Positions 11,001-23,153 of a DNA stretch of 64,000 nucleotides are shown piece by piece (the stretch's first letter is position 1; every line of letters begins with the position of its first letter). Below the pieces are notes generated by a model. The model did no database searches. It saw nothing but the letters and a program-made list of their open reading frames with translations, and was not told the DNA's origin. The DNA is taken from positions 186,001-250,000 of the forward strand of contig JAQFVV010006510.1 of the NCBI GenBank assembly GCA_028023455.1, read 5' to 3'. The translations under genes were made by a program, and so were the position numbers. Source of the stretch: Epiperipatus broadwayi (taxonomy: Eukaryota; Onychophora; Udeonychophora; Euonychophora; Peripatidae).

Positions 11001-12016
11001 TATAAGGACTTGACTACAGATTTTCAAACTTCCCACAGTTATTCAATCCACCTTATACAATTGAAACACATGACCGCATGCAGGTGAAAAAGAACAGTGA
11101 TCTCCAATATAAATAGATCGTGCTGAACCATCACTCATCAGTTGGTCCAGATCACAATCTCCCATACATCTATTCTATCACTGCTCTATTTATATTAAGA
11201 TGGCAAACCTTCACACTTTAATGGAGAACCTTCAATTCTCTTCACTCTTCAGTCATGCATACAATTGAAAATCTGGTTGAAATGCTGAAAGCCCTTTACC
11301 AATATTATTCTCATACCCATGCTGATCTTAAGTCAATCCAACTCCTCACAAATAAATAGTAATATGTTCATTTAATTATACAGAAGAGGGAGAGGCAGAA
11401 TACAGGCTGAACATGTAATATTTAAATACATGTATATTATCTATACTAAACAATGTACTTATAAGAATTTGAAATACACATTTTCAAACTTTCCATAGCT
11501 ATCCAATTCATCATAACCAGATACATGTGAAAAAGATGAGTGATCTCCAATATATGTGTTTCATGATGAACCAGCACACATCAGTTGGTCCAGATCACCA
11601 TCTCCTACACATATATACAATCATGTCTCATTGTAAGATAACAGATCTTCAAAGTTTAATAAACTAGCTCTCTATTTTCCAACTATTAAGTAATCCATAT
11701 CATTGAAAATCTGAGCATGAAATGCTCATAGCCTTCTTAATGTCAATATTATTGTCATATCCATGTATAAACAATATGCTTATTCAGTTGTATCATGCCC
11801 ATCACTCTTCTGTATAATTAAATGGACATATTAAGGTCTTATGTGTGAGGGTTCTGTTTGACTTAAGATCACCTTGGGTATGGCATCATCAAGGGTCTTG
11901 AGAATTAAAACATTTTTAATGATAAGAATGGCTGAAGAGTTGGAGAGTGGTGAGGACTGAATCTTGTTCATTAGCGTTTGAAGATCTGCTATCTTAATAT
12001 AAACTGAGCAGTGATT
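11001..12016. repeat. Dispersed repeat: two direct units and one inverted unit
   Basis: The unit starting at 11,001 (ACTTGACTACAGATTTTCAA) recurs at 11,460 with many matches, including CATCAGTTGGTCCAGATCAC at about 11,134 and 11,579, giving a period near 459 bp. The stretch 11,850-12,016 is the reverse complement of about 11,185-11,345 (for example CTATCTTAATATAAACTGAG). A related minus-oriented copy lies at 60,590-60,800. No coding frame. Origin unknown, perhaps a non-autonomous element. Confidence 0.75.
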
Positions 12017-12059
12017 GTCAAATAGTGATAATGATTAAAATATATATGAATAAATGTAA

Positions 12060-15000
12060 AATAAATTACACATAAAAACATATTGTTTTGAATAAAATTA
12101 AATAGTTAATAAAAAAAAGTTTGTCTTGTATCAATTTTTTTCAAATATTTGAAATTTTTTATTAGTTATACTTTTATTTCCTTACCGTTTTTTATATGAA
12201 ATTTAAAGTAATTTCACCTCATGGCTTTGGTTTTATGTGATTGTTGAAAATTACGGTATGTATCCCACATTTTTCATGGTAAGTCTATTTTTGTGCAATT
12301 TTTTTAATGCAGGTTTTCTGTGGAACCTATCTATCATATAAAAAAAGACCCAAGTATATGCTTCTCCTTTGAGATAACATTTATGGAGTTTCCCTCCATA
12401 ATTCTGCTAACCTGCATCACCAAGTGAAATCATGGTACCTTATAGTAATTTTTTGTTGTGTATGACTTACTTTTTTCTTTATTTCTATGATGAATAGAAA
12501 GTTAGAGAAATGATAATTTCTGTTTTCTGTTAAAGCAAACAGCAGGGGTAAAGGCTGTAATACTCAATATAACTTGCAAAAAAAGTCATTCTGTGGTAAG
12601 CACAAGTTGACATCTGGTTTAATGAAAGAGTTCAAGTTCACACATTCCATAAAAAACATGGTGAGTGAAGTCTATTGTCAAGGTGATACTGAATCTTTTT
12701 ATGCAAATGACATTGATCACTTTGAATTCATTTGTAATAGTTAGCATTTTAGAAAATAACTACAAAATCTAAAATGTGTGTTGATGAAGGAATATAAAAA
12801 CCTTCCAATTTATTGAAAAGTGGGGAGTGCTATTTTTATCATGACCATGATTATCACACAAAGCCTTAAATATGAAGCAATTTTTAATCAAAAATGTCAT
12901 GCATCAAGTTATCTATCTATCATATTCATCTTCTTTATATTCTTGCCAATGTAAAAATGTCTCAAAAAAGAATTAATGACTAGGAAGTGGTAAAAAAACA
13001 GATAATGAGGGCATTAAAAGATATTACATTGCAAGTGTTTTAGAACTCCTTTAAATTGTGAAAAACCATTTACACCAATGCAGTGGATGGCATCAATAGG
13101 GTGTACATCTAAAAATAAATATTCATATGATGTTTATTGGCTTAAAACTGAATACACATTTTTTATTATAAAATGTCAGGGTTTTTTGTTTAATTCCTCG
13201 TCCATATCTTTATAATATTTATAAATGTCATATTCGTAGAGATAGCCAAAAATCACAATAGAAAGGTAAGTCATCTTGAGAAAAATCTTCTATAATGGTT
13301 GAAAAATAGTTTTGAGATAAAAGAACATATTAAAAGATCGTTTTGGTTGATACTTAGAATCACTTTTAATTACATAAATTCATTATATATATATATATAA
13401 TTTAAATTAATTAATTATGATTTTGTGTTAAATAAAACTAATTTAGGCAAATATCTTATTATATATAATGACGTTAAAGCTTTAAAACATTTATGTTTAA
13501 TAGTATTAACATTTAATAAGTATAAGAATATTAAAAAGCAATTAAGCTCTTCAAAATCAAATATTAATAATGAACAAAGTATGAAATCGTTGCGAGCTGA
13601 TAATAAATATATAACTTATAGAACATCTTTTAACGTTTTAATAATGCTGATTGATTTAGAAAGACCTTTAGTTCATCTTGTTCCCAGTTATCTTGGTCAA
13701 TAAATAATAGTGTTTTAGTTTTTTGCATATCAATTACCTTATCACGAAAATAATTGTTCTACTTTTCATTTCTAATTATTCAAGATTTCATTTTCTCCCC
13801 TTCTTATATTGATAAATAACTAGCATTAGAAAACTTTTTTTGAGAACTTTAACATAATTATTTTCATAATGATTAATTGTTTGATTCCTGTTAACACATT
13901 TCGTTTTTAAAGATTAATCATGCAAGACTATTATCAGACAACACATATTACTAAGCCACTTCAATATTTAAAAAGAAAAGATTTTATTTTATTTGCATTA
14001 TTTCTAAATATAATTTATAATTTCTGAGACATTTATTAAAACGAGAATATTTACGTCTTGATACAATTAGTTATTTTACAATAATATTTACTGTCTTCTA
14101 TGTAAATTTAGTGCACTATGATTTCTTAATAGAACAACCAATCTTATTAATTCCGATAATTAATACATTTTTGTTAGGTGTATATTAAGCCTTATTTTTT
14201 AAACAACACAAAATTATAATATAAAAATTTATATTGCACATCCACAATTCAACTCAAGAACTATAATTATTTATAAAAATATTTGGGATTCAATTTGTGT
14301 TATGAGTCTTGGAACCAGCAGTTTTTAGGATAATTTTTGACAATTTCTTTTTTTAGATACATTTTTTTTATATATTTTATAATAAGCATTCATTGGCATA
14401 TGATTGAAAATCTGGAAATAATTTTGAAGAATTTAAAAATCTTAATTTGACCTTTTTTTTTGAAGAAGTAGGATGTGAGAACATCAGACATATAAAGAAA
14501 TCTACTAGCTAAAATATGCTATTTAGAATTGTTATCATTAATATTAAAAAAATAATTATTAATAAAAAGGTTAAGATACCAAATAAAATATCATAAAGAA
14601 AAAAACTTAAAATTAATGTTAACACAAATAATTCAGTGGTATGAGGATATAATATATATGTTTAAAAAGTATATGATTATTTTAGCTTGACAGTAAATAA
14701 AAATAAGTATTTTAGAAAAGCTGGATAATTTACCTTTTTGGATTGATTTCTAATATTTTTTTTATTATTTTGGAACATATTCATCATGAAATAAAAATTA
14801 AAATGTTCTTGAATCTAGAAGTGGAATTCTTAACAAAGTTTGTATTATGTACTATTTATTAGATCAATGTGTAATTGACTTATTCATTCAGTATACTGAA
14901 TGTTTACTATAATAAATATAAAGATTTGAACTTATGATTTTCAGTCAGTATTTATTCTCCACTCCATCTTAAACAACCAATACACATTACCTTTTTTATG

Positions 15001-15530
15001 TATGTGTAGTCATGTATATAGGTTGTTTGAGAGGGAGTGATGGATAAATATAGATTGAAATCCTAAGTTCAAATCTTTTTATTTAGATCAGTATATGTAT
15101 GTGGAGTATAATCAACTATATATTTCATTAGTGAACTACAAAAAGCTCTTCTGCATATGTACAAAGTTAAAATATATTTGCATAAATTTAATCTCTGTTT
15201 CATATTTAAAATAATCTATTCTCAGACATAAGGTAACTATCTTATTTATTATGAACAGTAATAATTTATTAAAAAAAATCAATAATACCATACTTGTTTT
15301 TACATTTCAAAATCAGAATAATAATAATATAATATTTATATTTATTCAGACCTTTTAAAAGTTTAATTTATAAAACAATTTTTATTTTAAATCAGTTATT
15401 TTTTTTATTTCAGTGAATGTAGAAAATATCTATTACAATTTTTGTCTGTGTTTCTTTCTAATTTTTCTTTTCCTTATATTGTAATGGTCATATCTGTACA
15501 TTCACACAACAAAATCCAGAGTTTTAGCAA
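12060..15530. other. AT-rich DNA without recognised genes
   Basis: There is one 92-codon open frame at 13,425-13,703, but its composition is lysine/asparagine/isoleucine-rich and shows no motif. The phrase GATGTTTATTGGCTTAAA near 13,128-13,145 also occurs at 47,179-47,196, so a fragment of that foldback family may end here. The rest shows nothing. Confidence 0.5.
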
Positions 15531-15920
15531 ATCATCTTAAGGCTGTTCAAAATGACATTGGTGAGACCCCGAGTCTCATCTCACCTCAGTTACTTTACCA
15601 ACACTCAAAGATTTACCATCCTATAGATAACATATATGAGGCTACGAGTATTTTTTTAATTCACATGCCGGCAGTAGCGCATCGGTGGAACATAAGACTA
15701 TGATGTAAATTGGCATATTTAACAGTATAGGCTATAGAGATGTGACCCAACCAAAAGACATTACTAAATTTAAACTGTGATTTATAAATATTCAAATAAT
15801 AACTAGTTAATGAATAATGAACAAATGTTGAGACACTAAGCAGAGTTATACTTTAAATAAATTTAATAAATGTCAAAATTTAAGTAATAAAATAAAATAC
15901 AAAACTACACAAATTTGTTT

Positions 15921-16107
15921 CACTCACAGGTGATGATAATTTAACAAGTTACAGGCTCTTTAATTTACAGATTTAGCATTTTATCTCATTTGCAGGTGAT
16001 GATGATTTAACAAGTTACAAGATGTTTAATTTACCAATCTAGTATTTTATCTCACTCACAGGTGATGTCGTATAATTTACCAAGTTACATTTTTATGAGA
16101 CTTATTA
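15921..16107. repeat. 66-bp minisatellite, nearly three units
   Basis: CAGGTGATG occurs at 15,927, 15,993 and 16,059, exactly 66 bases apart. Each is followed by a variant of TTTAACAAGTTACA and preceded by CTCA(C/T)T(C/T)(A/G)CAGG-type sequence. Confidence 0.9.
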
Positions 16108-16539
16108 TTACAGCACTAAAGATTTATTTCAAGTGTAGCTCATGATTATCTATTTCTTATTTATGTTATGTTTTTGGGACATAGATTTGCCTTTGTTAAT
16201 CCACAGAAGTGATCATCATTAATCATAACTAATATTTTACTTAATCAGTACACATTTCTCCATATAGGTTATAAGCTTACAAAATTAGATTCTGTTTCAG
16301 ATCAAAGCTGAAGTATAAATTATTATGAAGTGATGAACTGATGGTGGGTAGTAAGACTTCAGATACTAAGACATATATAAAATATATAATCTGAGTCTGT
16401 GTGTCTCTAATGTGTGCTTGCTCACAGGATTCATTACCATGTAACTGGTTCCTTTCTAGCATACCTATTGCTGTGAATGAGACCTTTTAGTCCTGATGAT
16501 CGAACAGCTTATCACAATATCTGGATTATTGTGATCCAG

Positions 16540-16652
16540 TCCTAAGTGGAGGTAATGGGGTGGCCCTTAAAACCAAAACTCATTGTAAAAAGAGAGCTGT
16601 CTGAACTAAAGAGAGGGGATGGCCATTAAAATCAGAATCCCATTCAAGAAAT
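16540..16652. repeat. Imperfect short direct duplication
   Basis: GGGGTGGCCCTTAAAACCA (about 16,558) and GGGGATGGCCATTAAAATCA (about 16,615) head two similar stretches of about 55 bases, each ending in a CATT(C/G)-type segment. Confidence 0.6.
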
Positions 16653-16855
16653 AATATACAGCAATAAATATATGCATGTATCACTTCCTAAGGACATATT
16701 TGTCATGCTGACTACATCATTATATAATAAAATTCAGACACAAAACATTAGTTTCCTTATATAAACCACTGTAAATCAGTTTATAAATTAGCATTTATAA
16801 TTATGCTATCAAAGAAATATAATGAATCTAATTTATTAAGTTATCTATATAAGCA

Positions 16856-16858
<3 letters not shown>

Positions 16859-16904
<46 letters not shown>

Positions 16905-16975
16905 TTTTATATATTTATTTTTTTTATATTATTGTTTTGAATAATTATATATATTTATTATAATTGGAATACAGA

Positions 16976-17056
<81 letters not shown>
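16859..17056. repeat. Two long AT microsatellites
   Basis: Pure AT at about 16,859-16,901 and 16,978-17,056, separated by an AT-only spacer. The Tyr/Ile repeat frame over it is not a gene. Confidence 0.95.
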
Positions 17057-17060
<4 letters not shown>

Positions 17061-18693
17061 GAGGGCTACAACATATTTTGGGATAATTAGAAGATTAAAT
17101 TCTAGCTTTATGCTGCATTTAGTCATGACAGCTAAATATGAATTACATATTTCATTTAACACAAACCTATTTTTAAGCATTTATAATTGCTTGATTATAT
17201 ATCTAAACCAAGCTTTATTTTACTCATTTCGGAAGGGAGTTTGGTTTAAATTCTAAATTATCTATGTGTGAGAACATCTAATCATTTCTCACCAGTTAAT
17301 TTAAATATGAGTAAACTCCATTCTGAATAAACATAGCATAAATATATAAACAAATAATTGAAAATCATATTGGCATAAACTTAACTAAAAGAAAGCACAT
17401 AAAATTTTAGATAAGATTTCACACAAGTGAAATCTAAGCTTTGGCTTTACTTTGCTTAGTTAAAAGAAATGAAATTAAGATAGATTAAATTATATTAAAT
17501 TACCAAATCAGCATAAATTAGTTTAACTTGGCTTGAATCAGATTAAATCAAATTAAATCAGATTAAATCAGGCAAGATTTACAGATCAAATAGTAAAATA
17601 AAATTTACATTTTAGTTTAAGAATTAATATTTGAGAGTTTAAAGTACATTAGTTTAAATTATATTGGCCATTTATAGTAATTTTAGCTAGCTTTGATAAG
17701 TTATGAGATTTAGTTTAAATGTTTATTTTAAATTAGCAGAAGTGTTACAACTTTAAGTTCTTTTCTCAGGCAAGGGTCTTCAATGTTAGTCTTGAGCATC
17801 CTCTTGCTAGTATCGGGTCATTGGTCATCATGTTCCTGCATCATGTAGACCAGCTTTGGGAGCCAGAAAGCAAGTCCTTTTGCCTTCTTTAGCCCATCAT
17901 CTTCATTATTAACAATTTTACAACTTTAACAATAAGAATGATTATAGGAAACTTAATCATAAACTTAATAATTGCAAAATGGCTGCAATAAGCTTTTATA
18001 CTGACCTTCCCCTTCTTTTACATTAACCACATGTGTTGTTCTACATTAACCACATGTAATAATGTGAAAGCTAAAACCATATTTTTTTTTTATTTCTTAA
18101 TTTCAGATATGTTTTTCTAATTAGTTCGCTATACTCTTAGTAAGTCCAGGGATTCCTGCTGAAATATTGATTTTTTTACAGGGGGTCCCTTAGCGTTGGT
18201 CAATTTAATTTACTCCATCTTACTTTAAAATCTGTTTTTATTCTTAACTTTTTTTAAGTAGGTCAAGATATAATGAGATGGATCAATTTTATTAAATTAT
18301 TTCTTTACAAAAAACAAACCTGAAATTTGACAAACCTTATATATATATATATATATGTAACATGTTTAAACATAATTTAACTCTCTATGCAGAAATATTT
18401 ATACTTTCTAATATTAAATTTATAAGAATATTTAAATAAAGAAAACCTATGTTTTAAATTTATAACACTATTTCTTCTCTGCATATATATAGGTCTTGGT
18501 TACACATACAACAAGATTTACATATATAAGTTGATTTATTATACATATAAATGTATGCACACATACATAACTATGATTATTAACTCTTAAAATTAGTCTA
18601 ATATACAAGGATTTGGGTATTTGGGTATGTAAATAAAGGTACTACTATAGCATATAGTAGGTGAAACAGTAGGATAGACAGATCTGACTGTTT

Positions 18694-18746
<53 letters not shown>

Positions 18747-18878
18747 CACTATATTATTGTATGAAATGTAACCCAACTGGTTACAATATATATATATATA
18801 TATAACAGCGTTAAAGTATTATGAGAGTGTGTGAATATAATAGCTATGTCAATTGTATGAGTGTGAGCAGTTTAATAT
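17057..18878. other. AT-rich DNA with short repeats, no gene
   Basis: It holds a GATTAAATCA-type local repeat near 17,540-17,575, AT tracts at about 18,339-18,356, 18,696-18,739 and 18,785-18,803, and otherwise nothing recognisable. Confidence 0.5.
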
Positions 18879-18879
18879 C

Positions 18880-18890
18880 TGATTTCATTT
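18880..18890. repeat. SINE target site duplication, left copy
   Basis: TGATTTCATTT here is repeated exactly at 18,990-19,000 on the other side of the SINE. Confidence 0.85.
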
Positions 18891-18989
18891 TTTTTCATGT
18901 GTCAAAGCATTGGCTGGGAAGCGAACCTGCAAACCTGAGACAACTGCTTGTAAGGCAACTGTGATGACCACTCACTCACCAATGCTTGA
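18891..18989 (-). mobile_element. Minimal tRNA-derived SINE, 99 bp, copy 1
   Basis: The minus strand carries a 79-nt tRNA-like unit (18,907-18,985). Its acceptor stem GCATTGG/CCAATGC is perfect over 7 bp. An A-box-like TGAGTGAGTGG and a B-box-like GGTTCGCTTCC (one change from consensus) follow. The seven-base loop CTTACAA sits exactly at tRNA positions 32-38, so the nominal anticodon would be UAC. The variable/T-arm region is about 7 bases too long. The unit is followed by TTTGACACATG and an A-rich tail, and the whole is bounded by an 11-bp target duplication. This is a retroposed, polymerase-III-type element, not a working tRNA gene. Confidence 0.85.
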
Positions 18990-19000
18990 TGATTTCATTT
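18990..19000. repeat. SINE target site duplication, right copy
   Basis: TGATTTCATTT, identical to 18,880-18,890. Confidence 0.85.
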
Positions 19001-19438
19001 GCTTTTAGCTGTATAGTAAGAGTAATTCTGTACCTGCAGATAAAGTCTTGTATAACAGAAATATATTACAAATAACCAGTCATTTAATTCAGTTAGTAAT
19101 TATTTTGTTCAACAAAATTTTTAGAAAATATATTAAATAAGGTAATATTGGTTGATAACTTTTGAATTTGACTGAAATACCTCTTCATATTTTTTCATGT
19201 GGGGGAAAGCAACTTTAATGCTTTACAATGTTTCTTAATGCAATTGGGTAAATTTGAATGAATTTAAATTTTTAGTAGTTTTAAGTTAATAATTCCTATA
19301 AATATTAGGTAGTTGTGCTAATAATTAACTGGAAAATGATTATTTTCTGATATCAGCAACTCTATCAGATGTTTGTTTCTCTTACAATCCAGATGATAAC
19401 AATTTATGCAATAACCATTTCTTATGCTTGCTCATGAT

Positions 19439-20835
19439 GTTAAAACAGATGAAAACTCTCCATATAGTAGTGCCACCCAGTGTAAGCCAGAATAACCAAG
19501 GGATGCAAGGTTTGCAGTGCCTACTCATAAAATATCCCTAGCTTGTGACTTTCATCAGTGAGGAGCATTGGATCTGAGAGCACTGCACATAGATTCTAGG
19601 ATCTCATACAACCTTCCAGCAGCCACGTTTTAGCTCTATTTGACTACACAACTATGAATCTAAAATTGTAAACAATATTTTCAACCCAAGCTCATTAGCT
19701 TATATAATCTTATAGGTCTGAACTCAGTTTAGTACTCATATATTTTGGTATATTTGGTCTTTAATAACCATAGCCACCACTATTCTATTAAGCAGGATTG
19801 GTATTAAACCACTAAACATCACATGTTCACCATTTTTATGCCTTCTTAAGCTGTTGAAACTGGCAAAACTCTCACACAGTAATGTCACTCAGTGCAAGCT
19901 AGAGTAATCAATAAATGAAAAAGGTATGTGCATAAAATCCACATCTAGTGCATATTCATCTAATATCCACATACTAGTTTCAGCTTGTGGCATTCATTAG
20001 TGAAGTTTAGTGGTTTAATACCATTTCCGCCTAATAGGATAGTGGTGGAAATGGTTATTAAAGAACCAAAGACACCATGATGTATGGGTAGTGAACTGAA
20101 TTTAGACCTATGTACCTATATAAGCTAATGAGCTTGGATTGAAAATATTAATATGTTTTCAATTTCAGACTTTATTGTTTATAGTTAAATAGACATAAAT
20201 GGTGGCTGCTAGAGGGTTGCATTTGCTCCTAATATCTAGGTGCAGTGCTTTCAGATCCAAGACTACTCACTAATGAATGACACAAGCTAGAAACTAGTCT
20301 GGGGATATTGGATGAGTAGGCACTAGATAGAGATTTTATGCACAAACCTTCTTGCATACATTGATTACTCTGGCTTGCACTGAATGGTACTACTGTATGG
20401 AAAGTTGTGTCTGTTTTAACATCTTGAGAAAGCATAAATGGTGATCATGTGGTGTTTAGTGTTTCAATAGTAATCCTATTTAATTGGATAGTAATGGCTA
20501 TGATTATTAAAAAACCAAAGACACCAAAATGTACATGTATTGAACTGAGTTCAGACATATATTACTATATAAACTATTGATCTTGGATTGAAAATATTAT
20601 TCTTTCAATTTCAGACTCATAGTTTTGTAGTTAAATAGAGATAAATGGTGGCTGCTGGAGGATTACCTTAGATCCTAAGATTTATGTGCAATACTCTCAG
20701 ATCCAAAACTAGTCTGGGGATATTAGATGAGTAGGCACTAGATAGGGATTTTAGACACAAACCTTCTTGCATCCATTGATTACTCTGGCTTATACTGAGT
20801 GGCACTACTGTATGGAGAGTTTTTCCTATGATAAC
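19439..20835. repeat. Foldback repeat array (GTTAAAACA...CTCTCC family)
   Basis: Modules headed by GTTAAAACAGATGAAAACTC (19,439) and GTTGAAACTGGCAAAACTC (19,855) are followed by inverted modules ending near 20,420 (TCTGTTTTAAC) and near 20,825. Shared internal phrases on opposite strands include CTAGTCTGGGGATATT (two copies near 20,300 and 20,705) and CTACTCAT...ATATCC (19,520). The array looks like several head-to-head copies of one hairpin-forming MITE family, also present at 25,205-25,494 and 46,918-47,142. The small open frames inside are not genes. Confidence 0.75.
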
Positions 20836-20859
20836 AATTGAGGAGGAAAACAAATTCCA

Positions 20860-20861
<2 letters not shown>

Positions 20862-20936
<75 letters not shown>
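20862..20936. repeat. AT microsatellite
   Basis: A pure dinucleotide tract directly following the foldback array. Confidence 0.97.
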
Positions 20937-20941
<5 letters not shown>

Positions 20942-21130
20942 AGTAACTTACAGTTATTATTATTGGTCTAATGTGTTTTATCTCTTGTGAAATTATTTAT
21001 AAATATAAATTTTTATTTGACTATTTTATTATGTAACATATATGTACTATTTATATATATATTTAAGTTTTAAATAATACATACCTTAAGCTTTTGAGTA
21101 AAATGCCAGATTTGAAGTTAAGAATAAATA

Positions 21131-21132
<2 letters not shown>

Positions 21133-21187
<55 letters not shown>
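21133..21187. repeat. AT microsatellite
   Basis: A pure dinucleotide tract. The overlapping Tyr/Ile frame is an artefact. Confidence 0.97.
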
Positions 21188-21189
<2 letters not shown>

Positions 21190-21191
<2 letters not shown>

Positions 21192-22650
21192 TTATTATTA
21201 AATCTTAATGTCAGTGGAACAATTGATAGTTGAGTTAAGCATGAACTTGTATATAACACATGAGCAGATTTGTTTGTTCTCTTGATATAAAAAAACGAAA
21301 GAAAAAGAAAATCTTTTCTCTTTAAAAATAGCATTTTTCTTTTATCAATACTACTATTTAACAATTGGAATTTAAATATTAACTTTTCCAAATTAAAATA
21401 ATTTGTGGATTAAAAGTCTGCAAGGAAAATATATTTAATTTTCTACTCAATCTTAAAGGAATAGCAATATAAAAGAAAAGAACGTCTGTTTAAGTTTTTT
21501 GGAAACTACGTTGTTTTAATACTTCCGTGATTCTTCGGATATATATAAATTTAAAATAATTATATATATATATAGGATAAAACAATGTGTTTTGAGTAAA
21601 ATAGCTTTATATCGTAAAGGTTTCAAAACCAACCTTGCATGCTATTTTAAAATATTTTGAAATATTGAATATATAGAACGTCTAGTGATAATAGAGAAAT
21701 GAAGATTAAGAACATCTACATTCGAAGAATATTTATTTTATTTCACATTAATCCGGTCATTGGATGTTATTAACAGTTTATCGTTTAAGGATAAATGGAA
21801 TCATCATTGTACCAATGGATTGGTGATATGCTTCGTAAGAGATCTTCATTGGGATGATGAACTATAGACTTCAATATCTACTCTCAACTCTCTTATAAAT
21901 AAGTTTCCTTTATTATTTATTTATATATATTATAATAATGCTTATATTATTTTAATATGTTTATTATTATTATTATTATCTTTATTTCAAATTTGGCATC
22001 GCATCATATATATCTTAAAAGGAAAATTATATTTATTATTAAATATAATTAATTGAAAGCTTAACATAATTCATCAAATTAGATGAGGGATATAAAAAAT
22101 AGTTATTATTTGACAGATATCTTAAACAGGATTATATTGTGTTTACTACGTAATATTGTAAACGTTTAATGTATTTTTATTTATTAAAAATACATATAAT
22201 ATATAAGTTATACAATGGCAAATAATACTTATATATGGGTAATTGTGAAGCATATAAATAAGAACGATAAATAAATTAATAAGTTACATAAATTATTAAT
22301 TTTTGAACCCAGATATTGTTTTTATATATCTGTTAATTTAAGCTATTTTCTTTAATTTTTGAAAGTTTATTATAGTATTGAGTTTTATCATAGGGTATTA
22401 AATAAAAAAATATCATTTATTAATATTCTTTTAAAATGATAAAATTCATCCGTATTTATTTATTAATATTTTATTATCTATTCTATTATATTTTTTATTG
22501 TTTATTAAATATTGATGTGATCTCTTTGTCTAATCATTATTGAATTATATTATATATATGCTAGTATTATAAATATCATATGAGTAATAATTATAATTAA
22601 TGCTTATATAAAGGCATATGAAATAACTTGTTTTAAAATTATTCCTGAAA
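21190..22650. other. AT-rich DNA, nothing recognised
   Basis: Frequent stops in all frames and no repeat structure visible beyond short AT tracts. Confidence 0.5.
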
Positions 22651-22943
22651 AGAGCTAATTGCAAATTCTCCGTGAGTTTGAATATCGTGGCATAATGGTG
22701 ACTTAAAGAGGGATGAAAGATGGATGACCTGGTCTAAATTGTATTTAAACTTATTTAAAGATTATTGAGCTAGCATAATAAAGACATATATAATCATGGA
22801 TTTAGTATTTCATCGATTCATTTCTAGCATTCTACTTGAAGACCCAAAGTCAGATTGTAGTGAAATGCGTATCCTCTTTCTAAGGAATTTAATCATTTCT
22901 TTGTATTTAACAAGACCAACTTAGATTTTAAATATAATCCATT

Positions 22944-23100
22944 CTGTTATATTTGGCGAACCCAACTGAAGCATTAAGTTAATGATTTCTAAACATTAAA
23001 TATAATTGATTATATTACAATTAATACATCAACTGGGATGATTAAATGCCGTTCCGTTATATTTGGTGCCTCAACTAAGGCTATCAAATAGGCTGTCCCG

Positions 23101-23105
<5 letters not shown>
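22944..23105 (+). repeat. LTR-end / primer-binding-site-like remnants
   Basis: Three times a (C/T)(C/T)GTTATA-type end occurs: CTGTTATA (22,944), CCGTTATA (23,054) and CCGTTATA (23,098). The first two are followed by TTTGGCGAACCC and TTTGGTGCC, which look like the TGG-starting primer-binding site next to a 5' LTR. The third runs straight into an AT microsatellite. The same CCGTTATA end closes the LTR-like element at 59,192. The interpretation is inference. Confidence 0.45.

Positions 23106-23106
<1 letters not shown>

Positions 23107-23152
<46 letters not shown>
23107..23152. repeat. AT microsatellite
   Basis: A dinucleotide tract abutting the CCGTTATA end. Confidence 0.95.

Positions 23153-23153
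<1 letters not shown>

Noticed and set aside
13425-13703. 92-codon open frame
   Set aside because: No motif, AT-driven composition, no splice or start context that stands out; length is not remarkable for such sequence.
15660-15720. tRNA-like A-box sequence (TAGCGCATCGGTGG)
   Set aside because: No B box at the right distance and no acceptor stem; too little to call even a SINE.
15921-16107. CRISPR-like array
   Set aside because: The units are contiguous 66-bp tandem repeats without distinct spacers, and the genome is eukaryotic.
17210-17345. Possible MITE with inverted arms around GGAGTTT/AAACTCC
   Set aside because: The arms match only over short stretches with indels; this can arise by chance in AT-rich DNA.
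18907-18985. Functional tRNA gene with anticodon UAC
   Set aside because: The T-arm region has about 7 extra bases and a mismatched stem, an A-tail follows and target duplications flank it; it is a SINE head.
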